Both the position numbers and the translations under genes were made by a program. Below, in pieces: positions 1-6,673 of a stretch of 44,321 bases of DNA; the first letter of the stretch is position 1, and each line of letters begins with the position of its first letter. The notes under the pieces were generated by a model. It saw only the letters and a program-made list of their open reading frames with translations, did no database searches and was not told where the DNA came from. The stretch lies in the IMG/VR virus record IMGVR_UViG_3300045911_000122, positions 1-44,321 of that record; one strand, 5' to 3'. Source of the DNA: a virus.

Positions 1-1
1 T

Positions 2-151
2 AAATTACTAACAGTGAATAAACCTTTTAAAAAATCAAAAAAGGTAAATAATCTGAAAATTGGCAATTATGGTATGAATAATGTAGCAAATGTTAGTGGC
101 ACTGTATTAGTATCATCAACTGGCGATGGCCTATCTGGGGGTGTTGAATGA
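2..151 (+). CDS. C-terminal end of an upstream gene (portal by position)
   Basis: The frame is open from the window edge to a TGA at 149-151, giving 49 residues that are lysine-rich at first and end in a Gly/Ser-rich tail (SSTGDGLSGGVE). The start lies outside the window. The stop overlaps the next ATG (ATGA at 148-151), so the two are translationally coupled. In T4 the genes before protease 21 are portal 20 and prohead core 67 and 68. Position therefore suggests the portal C-terminus, but nothing in these 49 residues proves it. Confidence 0.6.
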   Translation, partial: KLLTVNKPFKKSKKVNNLKIGNYGMNNVANVSGTVLVSSTGDGLSGGVE

Positions 152-339
152 TCAGGTTTTCTAAATTTTTAGAAGAAAAATATGTAACAATTAACGATAT
201 AGTTGAATATGATGATGACCATGATGAAAACGATTCTTCTAAAAAAACAAAAAATGAAAAAAAGCGTAAAAAATGTAAATCAAAATACAATTATAATAAT
301 TTAGTTACATATATGCAACAAGTATCTGGTATACAATAA
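148..339 (+). CDS. Small highly charged protein, candidate prohead core or internal head protein
   Basis: A 63-residue protein. The N-terminus MIRFSKFLEE resembles the short capsid-targeting leaders of T4 internal head proteins and contains an LxE tripeptide of the kind cut by gp21. An acidic block (DDDHDENDSS) and a lysine-rich block follow. It overlaps the upstream stop by 4 nt, lies 10 nt before the next gene and sits two genes before protease 21, where T4 carries the small charged core proteins 67 and 68. The role is inferred from position and composition only. Confidence 0.6.
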   Translation: MIRFSKFLEEKYVTINDIVEYDDDHDENDSSKKTKNEKKRKKCKSKYNYNNLVTYMQQVSGIQ

Positions 340-349
340 GGATTTAAAA

Positions 350-943
350 ATGGACAAAAAAGAACTATTAACAAAATTTATTAATTCAGTAATTGAAAAT
401 GATGACTTATCTGCTCAAGAAGCTATTAAGGCATATTCAATTCAAAAAACTAAAAGTGTATTATCTAGAAATACTAAAAACATTTCAGAGAATTATAAAA
501 AATTCTTGGCTCTTTTAAAAGAAAGCGAATATGATGTTTCTTTAAATGGCGATAATGTTTTAGTAAATGGAAAAGTTGTAGGTAAGATTATTAATAATCT
601 TGATGATGATTCTCCAATCATTTTCACCAGTAAAGATGGAAAAACAAAACATCAGTTTGATACAGTTGAACAATTATTTCAATTTATCGAACAACAATTT
701 GGGAAACGGGTTTCAGAGAATTATAAAAAATTCTTGGCTCTTTTAAAAGAAAGCGAATATGATGTTTCTTTAAATGGCGATAGTGTTTTAGTAAATGGAA
801 AAGTTGTAGGTAAGATTATTAATAATCTTGATGATGATTCTCCAATCATTTTCACTAGTGTGGATGGAAAAACAAAACATCAGTTTGATACAGTTGAACA
901 ATTATTTCAATTTATCGAACAACAATTTGGGAAACGGGTTTAA
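350..943 (+). CDS. Prohead-core-like protein with a 76-residue tandem duplication
   Basis: A 197-residue protein preceded by an AAGGA ribosome-binding site. Residues 1-40 form a helical segment (LLTKFINSVIENDDLSAQEA) that recalls the N-terminus of T4 gp67, although identity is weak. Residues from about 45 to the end are two copies of one 76-residue unit containing FLALLKESEYDVSLNGD. Each copy holds LKE, an LxE candidate site for gp21. Only two residues differ inside the repeats (N to S, K to V). The next gene is the protease. A core or scaffold-associated role is inferred from position. What the duplicated domain does is not recognised. Confidence 0.7.
   Translation: MDKKELLTKFINSVIENDDLSAQEAIKAYSIQKTKSVLSRNTKNISENYKKFLALLKESEYDVSLNGDNVLVNGKVVGKIINNLDDDSPIIFTSKDGKTKHQFDTVEQLFQFIEQQFGKRVSENYKKFLALLKESEYDVSLNGDSVLVNGKVVGKIINNLDDDSPIIFTSVDGKTKHQFDTVEQLFQFIEQQFGKRV
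483..938 (+). repeat. 228-bp direct tandem duplication inside a gene
   Basis: Copy 1 is 483-710 and copy 2 is 711-938. By eye they differ at five of 228 positions (an A to G in the codon after GGCGAT, ACC to ACT, and AAA to GTG). The period is a multiple of three, so the frame is kept. The high identity indicates a recent duplication that could collapse by recombination. Confidence 0.95.
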
Positions 944-945
944 TC

Positions 946-1578
946 ATGAAAAATGAACTTTTGATAGAATGCACCGGAAACAGTTTAGATACAATAGTCG
1001 AAAGCACAGATAACGAAAATAAAAACATATTTTTAAAAGGCGTTTTCATGCAGGCAGATATTGTAAATAGAAATAAAAGGAAGTATCCATTGCATGAGAT
1101 GAATAATGCTGTTTTAGATTTTTCTAAAAGAATTCAGGAATATGGTGGAGTATTTGGTGAAGCTGATCACCCAAATAGTTTAAACATCAACATGGATAGA
1201 GTATCCCATGTTATTACCGAAATGTATATGGATGGTTTTAACGCTATAGGTAAAGCTAAAGTCATTAAAGAAACACCAATGGGAAAAATTTTAAATGAGT
1301 TATTAAAAACTGGTGTTAAAATCGGCGTTTCTAGTAGAGGTACTGGACAAGTAGCTGATGATGGAACTGTATCCAATTTCAGCTTAGTAACAGTTGATGC
1401 AGTAATAACGCCATCTGCACCCGGTGCTATTCCAATGTCTGTATATGAGAGTTTAGAGCTTGACAAATCAGGCAGAAAAGTTTTAAGCTTGAGTGAAGCA
1501 TTGTTGATGGACAAATCAGCACAAAAATTCTTTACAAAAGAAATTATAAATTTTATTAAAAATATATATAATAAATGA
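946..1578 (+). CDS. 21: Prohead core scaffold protease (T4 gp21 type)
   Basis: A 210-residue protein, close to T4 gp21 in length. After scaffold assembly, gp21-family serine proteases cut the core proteins and the capsid N-terminus at (I/L)xE sites. Motifs seen: FLKGVFMQADIVNRNKRKYP at the start of the fold, GEADHP with the candidate catalytic His at 75, and GVKIGVSSRG with the candidate catalytic Ser at 129 or 130. A conserved VDAVITPSAPGA follows. It lies two nt after the putative core gene. Its TGA overlaps the ATG of the homing endonuclease remnant, which separates it from its usual partners 22 and 23, now 8 kb downstream. Confidence 0.93.
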   Translation: MKNELLIECTGNSLDTIVESTDNENKNIFLKGVFMQADIVNRNKRKYPLHEMNNAVLDFSKRIQEYGGVFGEADHPNSLNINMDRVSHVITEMYMDGFNAIGKAKVIKETPMGKILNELLKTGVKIGVSSRGTGQVADDGTVSNFSLVTVDAVITPSAPGAIPMSVYESLELDKSGRKVLSLSEALLMDKSAQKFFTKEIINFIKNIYNK

Positions 1579-2258
1579 GGAAAAAAGAACTATTAAAATA
1601 TCAAAAAAGATCCGCCGATTTGGCGGATCTTTCGTTTGTGGATAGAATAAAATATTGGAGTGTCAATAGTCCAACTAGCATGAAAAAGTTTGACACGGAA
1701 ACGTTTAATAAACTTTTAGAACTAACTAGTAATCTAGATGAAAAGGCTAGTATTAGACAAAGAATGTGGCACGTATTAAATTCAGATTATAGTTTACAAA
1801 TTTGTAAAGCTAACGGATGTGATAAAAAAGTAAAATGGAATTATGAGAAAAAAAATTACAATACATTTTGTTCAGTAAAATGTAGAGCATCTGATCCGTC
1901 GATGATTCTCATTTTACAGTCAGAACAAGCAAAACAAAAAAGAAGATCAACTAATATTAAAAAATATGGTGGAATATCACCGTCAGCTTCAAAAGAAGTC
2001 ACCAATAAGATAAAAAATACAAATTTACAAAAGTATGGCGTTTCATGTCCACTAGCAATTCCTGAAAAAAGAGATGGTTATTTAAAACAATATTCTGTAA
2101 GTAATGTTTCACAACTACAGCATATTAAAGAAAAGAAAATACAAACTTTTCAAAAACGGTATGGTGTTGATAATGCTTTTAACATTCCACAGTTAGTTAA
2201 AATATGTCGTTTTATACCAGATGACAAACAACACCACTGGTCGAGGATTTTAACCTAA
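1575..2258 (+). pseudogene. 5' part of a homing endonuclease gene interrupted by an IS607-type element
   Basis: The open frame gives 227 residues, but only those up to about 2203 (ending near PQLVKI) belong to the original gene; the rest reads into the inserted element. Seen: a Cys-type zinc finger (CKANGC and CSVKC) at about residues 78-103, then repeats of the form KYG(V/G)..P (IKKYGGISPSAS, LQKYGVSCPLAIPE, KRYGVDNAFNIPQ). These repeats are typical DNA-recognition modules of large phage free-standing endonucleases. The catalytic and C-terminal part is at 4105-5199, same strand and same motif style. The ATG overlaps the gene 21 stop. A terminator-like hairpin lies within the first 60 nt, so a start at 1681 is also possible. 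Confidence 0.85.
1606..1632 (+). terminator. Terminator-like hairpin inside the 5' end of the broken endonuclease ORF
   Basis: An 11-bp perfect stem, AAAGATCCGCC, with a GATTT loop and its exact complement. It has an A-run before it and only a short T-run after. It lies about 30 nt after the gene 21 stop, the expected place for that gene's terminator. It may be the ancestral terminator captured into the frame when the endonuclease inserted. Confidence 0.55.
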
Positions 2259-2330
2259 ATGAAACGCCATCAAAGTTTTTGATGGCGAAAAGCTTACGAT
2301 AACTGAGTTTCGTTCGCTTTTTTAAACAAT
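2204..2330 (-). ncRNA. Putative omega RNA (TnpB guide RNA scaffold) at the element's right end
   Basis: In IS605/IS607 elements the guide RNA scaffold spans the 3' end of tnpB and runs to the element boundary, with flanking DNA supplying the guide. Here the tnpB stop is about 8 nt from the inferred boundary. The last 60 nt contain structured sequence, including the perfect 10-bp hairpin at 2265-2287 and a pairing ACCAG/CTGGT. The guide would be the reverse complement of the bases just left of 2204, inside the endonuclease gene. The 5' limit is arbitrary; the RNA is predicted by analogy only. Confidence 0.4.
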
Positions 2331-3468
2331 CATACAAGTTTTTCCACGAAACATCATTGATTTCAGAGCCTAACATTTCCTTCCAACGGGTAGTTATGGC
2401 TTTCAAATCAACTTCAGGAAAAATTGTAACTGATTGATTTGTAAGGAATTGTCGCGCCCTGCGCGACAATTCCATAGCTGCTGCTATTGAATCATATTCT
2501 TCTGGCTGCATCAAGCAGCCAACAAATGATGAATAAAAAGCAGGTATTTCTTTATATTTAATTTGCATGATGTTGCATTTCTTTACCAAGTTTTGAACAA
2601 GTCGTGCTCTGTTCCATGAATTATTTACAATCCGATTGTAATTCTTTCCTTTTTTATGATCTTTTGTCTTCATATTCAGATTTTCAAAAGCTATCAATTC
2701 CACTCTGTGGTGGCGCGCAAGCGCCACAATCCTAGAATTGATCTCAGATGTCTCATGTAACTTCTTGTTTTTATTAGTAATTTTATTCAAAATAGAAAGA
2801 TCGATGATTTCTTTATGGCGAACGGTCTGGTTGTCCATGACAACCAGACCGATATAATTTGGATTCATATCAAATGACAAAATTCTATTTTTAATTGGCT
2901 TGAGTGTGCTGGCTTCAGCCAGCACAGCCTCATCAAAAATCACTATTATATCATTTCTCATGATTTCTAATGAAAAACATGCCTTTTTGTCTTCACACAA
3001 ATCCTGTAAAATTCGTAAGCTTTTTAATCTTTTATCATTTTTAAGATCAATTTCATAGATCAAGCCGCGTTGCGGCTTGAACATGATTTTGTTATTTAAT
3101 AGATCTAATGATGCCTTGCGATTGCCCCCGGCATCGCAAGAAGATCCACGTAAATAAATTGATGGATTTCGTTTTTGATTCCATGCGTCTTTATTTTCTG
3201 TCTTTTTAAATTTTAATTTGTTGAATAAATTTCGAGAACCAAACACAATTTTTTCTTTTGTTTTCAATGACTTAGCAGAATTCACAGCCATTTTAATCAT
3301 TGAAGCATCCATCAATTCAATGTTGTTCAATGACTTGCATGCTCGTTCTATTTCTGTAACAGATTTTTCTTCAATCCATCGGTTGTGCGAAAAGCGCACA
3401 ACATTGTTGAATTGTCGAAAATATTCTTCAGGAATGGAATGAGAACATGAAAGTTTATAGGAGATCAT
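2212..3468 (-). CDS. tnpB: TnpB, RNA-guided RuvC-type nuclease of the IS607-type element
   Basis: A 418-residue protein. The RuvC motifs are complete: ILSFDMNPNYIGLV with Asp200, ELIAFENLN with Glu262, and EEYDSIAAAMELSRRA with Asp326. The family's upstream CDAGGNRKASLD-like block is at about 111. The four-Cys zinc ribbon that most TnpBs carry between RuvC-II and RuvC-III is absent; FYSSFVGC leads directly to motif III. About 75 residues follow the last motif. TnpB proteins cut DNA with a guide RNA from the element's right end and help the element persist. The 3' end of this gene almost coincides with the inferred element end. It contains many short hairpins (see the repeat entry). It looks intact. 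Confidence 0.9.
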   Translation of the reverse strand: MISYKLSCSHSIPEEYFRQFNNVVRFSHNRWIEEKSVTEIERACKSLNNIELMDASMIKMAVNSAKSLKTKEKIVFGSRNLFNKLKFKKTENKDAWNQKRNPSIYLRGSSCDAGGNRKASLDLLNNKIMFKPQRGLIYEIDLKNDKRLKSLRILQDLCEDKKACFSLEIMRNDIIVIFDEAVLAEASTLKPIKNRILSFDMNPNYIGLVVMDNQTVRHKEIIDLSILNKITNKNKKLHETSEINSRIVALARHHRVELIAFENLNMKTKDHKKGKNYNRIVNNSWNRARLVQNLVKKCNIMQIKYKEIPAFYSSFVGCLMQPEEYDSIAAAMELSRRARQFLTNQSVTIFPEVDLKAITTRWKEMLGSEINDVSWKNLYDCLKKRTKLSYRKLFAIKNFDGVSFRLKSSTSGVVCHLV

Positions 3469-4036
3469 TTTTTATTTGCTCTTTAATTTTCTTGGATTTT
3501 CGAAGTCCACGGCGCATGCCGTACAAACGGCAGCAAAATGACGTGATTACAGCAACCAAATCTTTCATCAAATCAGCTTCATCCGTCTTATCTTTATGAG
3601 CTACTTCGATTGTACATCCTTGTTTTATAAGAAGTTTTTCCAAGTAATTGAAGCCGAATCGAGTTAATCGGTCTTTATTTTGAACCACTATCAATGTTGG
3701 ACTGGAGTCCAACATTGCCCAAAATGTTTTTCGGTTGTCGTTCATCCCAGAAGCTATTTCTTTGTAAACCTTGTCGATTGTATAGCCTTTGGCTATGCAA
3801 TATGCCTCAAGTCGTTCTACCTGATAATTTAATTCAAGTTTGCGCGATTGGTTGCTCACTCGCGCATAGATTACAACACGCGGCTGTGCCGCCGTGTTGT
3901 TGACTTCGACTTCATTAGGAACTATAATAGTTCCAGTGTCCATTTAATATGCGCCGGGAATTTTCCCGGAGCGAAACCAATTGAACGCTGTTCGATAAGT
4001 TACACCTTTTAATTTTGCATAATTAGATAATTTCAT
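3455..4036 (-). pseudogene. tnpA: TnpA, IS607-family serine recombinase, split by an in-frame TAA
   Basis: Reading from the ATG at 4036, the first 30 residues are a MerR-like helix-turn-helix (MKLSNYAKLKGVTYRTAFNW and FRSGKIPGAY). A TAA at 3944-3946 follows, then ATG GAC ACT GGA ACT (MDTGTIIVP). In intact relatives the linker reads GAYQ.xTGTI.VP, so a single CAA to TAA change explains the stop. The downstream 162-residue frame (3455-3943) keeps the catalytic domain: VVIYARVSNQSRK with the nucleophile Ser, and ASGMNDNRKTFW and VVQNKDRLTRFG. It overlaps tnpB by 14 nt. Either the recombinase is dead, or two pieces are made, the second from the ATG right after the stop. There is no clear ribosome-binding site for it. 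Confidence 0.85.
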
Positions 4037-4041
4037 ACATC

Positions 4042-4049
4042 TATTTATA
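4042..4049 (-). promoter_or_regulatory. T4-type late promoter match just upstream of tnpA
   Basis: TATAAATA read on the minus strand, 5 nt before the tnpA ATG at 4036. If real it would place the transcript start at or beside the start codon. In such AT-rich DNA a chance match is quite possible. Confidence 0.25.
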
Positions 4050-4104
4050 TGAATTTAAATAAAAAGTCATATTTTCTTATGACTAGTTATTACACATTGC
4101 AGAA

Positions 4105-5199
4105 ATGCGCCATACTAACAGCCAATTATTGAGAAGTGATCAAGTTAAAGAAAAAAGACGATTTACAAATATTAATCGTTATGTAGAAGGTTCGCCAAAA
4201 CAGAGACACATATCTCTAGAAAATTTAGAGTTACTTAACAACGAACAATGGTTACTAGAAAAACATTATAATAAAAAACTTAATTGTGCTATTATAGCTA
4301 AAATTATTGGAGTTGACCGCCATACTGTTGCAAATAAAATAAAACAATTTGGACATGATATTAAAACATATTATAGATCTGGACCAGAAATTGAAATTTA
4401 TAATATAATTAATAGTAAAGTAGACGCTATTCATAATACCAGAAATGTTATTGATAAGGAACTTGATATTTTTATTCCAAGTTTGAATATAGCAATAGAA
4501 TATTGCGGTTTATATTGGCATTCTGAAGAAATAGTAGGTAAAAATTATCATTATGATAAGTATTTACAATGTAAAAATGCAGGTATTAGGTTAATTCAAA
4601 TATTTGAAGATGAATGGTTAGAACGTAAAGAAATAGTTTTACAAAAAATTTTTCATATAATAAAAAAATCCACATTAGAAAGAATTTTTGCTAGAAAATG
4701 CAAAATAGTAAATGTATCATTAAATGATAAGAAAATATTTTTTGAAAAATTTCATTTACAGGGAGATGGTCCTTCTTCTATAAACTTAGGACTAGAATAT
4801 AAAAATAATTTAGTTGCAGTAGCAGGATTTATAAAGAAAAAAGATGATAGTTATATACTAAATCGTTATACTACTAGTATAAATGTTGTAGGTGGTTTTT
4901 CTAAAATTATAAAGAATATTCCATTTTATTACAAATATATTGATACTTTCGCAGATTTACGATGGTCTAACGGTGATCTGTATTTGAATAATGGATTTGT
5001 TCAGACTAGTTTTATCAAACCTGATTATTCATATTGTAGTGGAGAAAAGCGATTTCATAAATTTGGTTTTAGACATTTACATTTAAAAAATAAATTAAAA
5101 AATTATGATGAAAAATTATCAGAATATGAAAATTGTTTATTGAATAATTATTATAGAATATGGGATTCTGGTAAATTAAAATTTTCTTTATACAAATAA
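4105..5199 (+). pseudogene. 3' part of the interrupted homing endonuclease gene (PD-(D/E)XK-like catalytic and C-terminal domains)
   Basis: A 364-residue open frame. It begins with RSDQVKEKRRFTNINRY, the same repeat style as the 5' part. Next comes an HTH-like stretch (KLNCAIIAKIIGVDRHTVAN), then a Vsr/PD-(D/E)XK-like nuclease core: DKELDIFIPSLNIAIEYCGL with YWHSE, and IRLIQIFEDEW. The C-terminal half (FHLQGDG, DLRWSNGDLYLNNGF, YRIWDSGKLKF) is shared with the second endonuclease at 12043-13647. In frame, the sequence is open back to 4087, consistent with the IS607-type element joining near 4097. The fragment may still be expressed but lacks the recognition half of the protein. Confidence 0.85.
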
Positions 5200-5202
5200 A
5201 AA

Positions 5203-5226
5203 ACCCGCCAACTGGCGGGTTTTTTA
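5203..5226. terminator. Rho-independent terminator, bidirectional
   Basis: Stem ACCCGCCA/TGGCGGGT with a 2-nt loop, flanked by an A-run and a T-run, so it works on both strands. It ends the endonuclease transcript and faces the minus-strand gene at 5242. Confidence 0.9.
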
Positions 5227-5241
5227 TTCATTCAACAAATA

Positions 5242-5619
5242 TTAGAATTTTTTGTCATCATCAACATCATCATCAACATCGTCATCAACATCGACATCAT
5301 ATTTTTTTCGGTCTTTATTCATTTTTGCCATTCTACTAGCTCTTAATTTAGCTTCTTTAGCATATGAAGATTGGCCTTCAGAATTAGCTATTTTAACCAT
5401 TTTTTCTCCTGCTGGACTTATCATTCCATGTATTACTAAACCAAGATCTTCCAATTCATCAATGGTTAATTTTTCACGCATAGTAGCGGTTTCATAATCT
5501 AGTATACCGTCATTTAATTTTCTAAGAATGTTAATTTGAATTGGTGTTAAATCCGAAAATGAAACGGTTTTTTCTGTTGAAACAAACTGTGTTTCATTTA
5601 ATAAAATTTCTATACGCAT
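5242..5619 (-). CDS. Hypothetical protein with acidic Asp/Val repeat tail
   Basis: A 125-residue protein not recognised by family. The N-terminal half looks mixed alpha/beta (KLTIDELEDLGLVIHGMISP), a possible small winged-helix-like fold. A basic helical part follows (KLRASRMAKMNKDRKK), and the end is DVDVDDDVDDDVDDD encoded by ATC/GTC/CAT-type trinucleotide repeats. I chose the ATG at 5619, not the one at 5634, because a GGAG lies 8 nt before it and overlaps the upstream ATG. It is one of few minus-strand phage genes here, alone between the terminator and a divergent promoter. Confidence 0.65.
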   Translation of the reverse strand: MRIEILLNETQFVSTEKTVSFSDLTPIQINILRKLNDGILDYETATMREKLTIDELEDLGLVIHGMISPAGEKMVKIANSEGQSSYAKEAKLRASRMAKMNKDRKKYDVDVDDDVDDDVDDDKKF

Positions 5620-5669
5620 TTTATAAATCTCCATTTTTGTATATTTTTATTTATCATAACATAAAAGAT

Positions 5670-5698
5670 TTGACATTTTTCCTAAAATGTCTTATGCT
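5670..5698 (+). promoter_or_regulatory. Sigma70-type promoter for the PTH2 gene cluster
   Basis: TTGACA at 5670-5675, a 17-nt spacer, and TATGCT at 5693-5698, 37 nt before the ATG at 5736. It drives the 5736-6959 operon, which ends at a terminator. Confidence 0.75.
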
Positions 5699-5735
5699 AA
5701 TAAGCATAATTCAAAATAGAAAGGAATTATATACT

Positions 5736-6107
5736 ATGAATGTGAAACAAGTTTTAGTAATAAGAAAAGATTTAAATATGTCTAAAAGTGAAATTGCTGT
5801 TCAAGCAGCACACGCATCAAATGCATTCTTGCTCAATAAAATTAAAAATTTGAGAGAGAGGCCGTTTGAAGTTTTATTTACTAAAGAAGAGTTGTATTGG
5901 ATTGAAAACAATCATAATAAAATATGTGTTGGTATTCATTCAGAGGATGAAATGCTTAAGCTGTATGATATAGCAAAATCTAGCGGTTTATTTGTCAGTA
6001 AAATTAGACATTCTGGTAATAATAACAATACATTAACAGCCATAGCGATAGGGCCAGATTTATCACATTTAATTGATAAAGTTTCAGGACATTTAGAATT
6101 AATATGA
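5736..6107 (+). CDS. Peptidyl-tRNA hydrolase, PTH2 family
   Basis: A 123-residue protein, the normal length for PTH2. The N-terminal block VLVIRKDLNMSKSEIAVQAA followed by HAS at residues 6-28 is the PTH2 signature, and KICVGIHSEDEMLKLYDIAK and TAIAIGPD match later strands. PTH2 enzymes free tRNA from prematurely released peptidyl-tRNA. The family is typical of archaea and eukaryotes; bacteria usually rely on unrelated Pth1, so a phage copy stands out. The start is the ATG with AAAGGA 9 nt upstream; an in-frame ATG at 5541 is rejected because it lies before the promoter. The stop overlaps the next ATG. Confidence 0.85.
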   Translation: MNVKQVLVIRKDLNMSKSEIAVQAAHASNAFLLNKIKNLRERPFEVLFTKEELYWIENNHNKICVGIHSEDEMLKLYDIAKSSGLFVSKIRHSGNNNNTLTAIAIGPDLSHLIDKVSGHLELI

Positions 6108-6673
6108 ATGGTCAGAATATATTTTTCCACAAATTAGAAGCAACAGTATTGACTAGGCGTTGTTACGATAACATGTATGATACCATGGTTGGTGTCTCTC
6201 AATATAGAGAGCTATTCAATATTAATCGTACAGATGATAATAAAGATATTTTTAATGTTTTTCTATTGTTTTATAATATACTTAAAAATAAGAATAGAAT
6301 TATTAATTGTAGATACAAATCTATAAATTCTGAAATGGTAGCATGTTTTTCTAAGTTAATTTCAAAAACAGGGAAAAAACCAGATTCATTAATTTTTTCT
6401 AATGAAAAAACTTTTGATAAAGTAAAATTGCATGCTAATGGAGTTTTTAAATCATTTCTAGATTTAGAAACTAATCATAAATTTATATTTCCAGAAGGAG
6501 TTACAAATAAACAGTTTTGCATTTTAACATATAAAGACATAGACAATATAGGATTAGTTTGTTCAAATGACAAAGAGACAAACTCACTTCGCCTAAAAGA
6601 ACCTATATATAAAGATTCAAGATATGAAGATACACACTATAATTATTATTACGGAGTAAAATTAAATGACTGA
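6104..6673 (+). CDS. Hypothetical protein
   Basis: A 189-residue soluble protein that I do not recognise. It is rich in Lys, Asn and aromatic residues, with no membrane segment or clear motif. It overlaps the PTH2 gene by 4 nt and the GroES-like gene by 8 nt, so it is the middle gene of a coupled three-gene operon. Confidence 0.65.
   Translation: MNGQNIFFHKLEATVLTRRCYDNMYDTMVGVSQYRELFNINRTDDNKDIFNVFLLFYNILKNKNRIINCRYKSINSEMVACFSKLISKTGKKPDSLIFSNEKTFDKVKLHANGVFKSFLDLETNHKFIFPEGVTNKQFCILTYKDIDNIGLVCSNDKETNSLRLKEPIYKDSRYEDTHYNYYYGVKLND

Larger units (their letters stand above)
2265..4084. repeat. Array of at least sixteen short inverted repeats through tnpB and tnpA
   Basis: Inverted repeats with stem length in parentheses: 2265-2287 (10), 2445-2473 (13), 2503-2521 (7), 2710-2727 (7), 2823-2851 (13), 2905-2926 (10), 3060-3080 (9), 3115-3140 (8 plus 3), 3382-3402 (8), 3517-3532 (6), 3692-3717 (12), 3782-3796 (6), 3841-3866 (7), 3873-3900 (8 plus 4), 3954-3969 (7), 4065-4084 (7). 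Most loops are 2-5 nt. All have different sequences, almost all lie in coding DNA and most arms are GC-rich islands. They lack T-runs, so they are not ordinary terminators. The encoded residues at 2445-2473 (ELSRRARQF) match the family pattern at that site, so the repeats arose within existing codons and were not inserted. Confidence 0.9.
2204..4097 (-). mobile_element. IS607-type insertion element (tnpA serine recombinase plus tnpB) inside a homing endonuclease gene
   Basis: A roughly 1.9-kb element read on the minus strand: a serine recombinase with MerR-like head (3455-4036) overlapping tnpB (2212-3468) by 14 nt, the standard IS607 layout. It breaks a plus-strand endonuclease reading frame. 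The boundaries are inferred. Fusing 2203 to 4098 at a shared AT restores a plausible open frame (VKI then AEM, RHTNSQ). No target-site duplication is seen or expected for this family. Its base composition is visibly richer in G and C than the phage around it, and it carries an array of inverted repeats. Exact ends need an uninterrupted homologue. Confidence 0.85.

Noticed and set aside
2265-3969. Hairpins in tnpA/tnpB considered as Rho-independent terminators
   Set aside because: They lack a T-run on either strand and lie inside intact coding sequence.
5252-5497. Plus-strand Ser/Thr-rich frame
   Set aside because: Antisense of the Asp-repeat tail of the minus-strand gene.
5541-5735. Upstream in-frame extension of the PTH2 gene (start at 5541)
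   Set aside because: It lies upstream of the promoter, overlaps the divergent gene and is not similar to PTH2; the ATG at 5736 has a ribosome-binding site.
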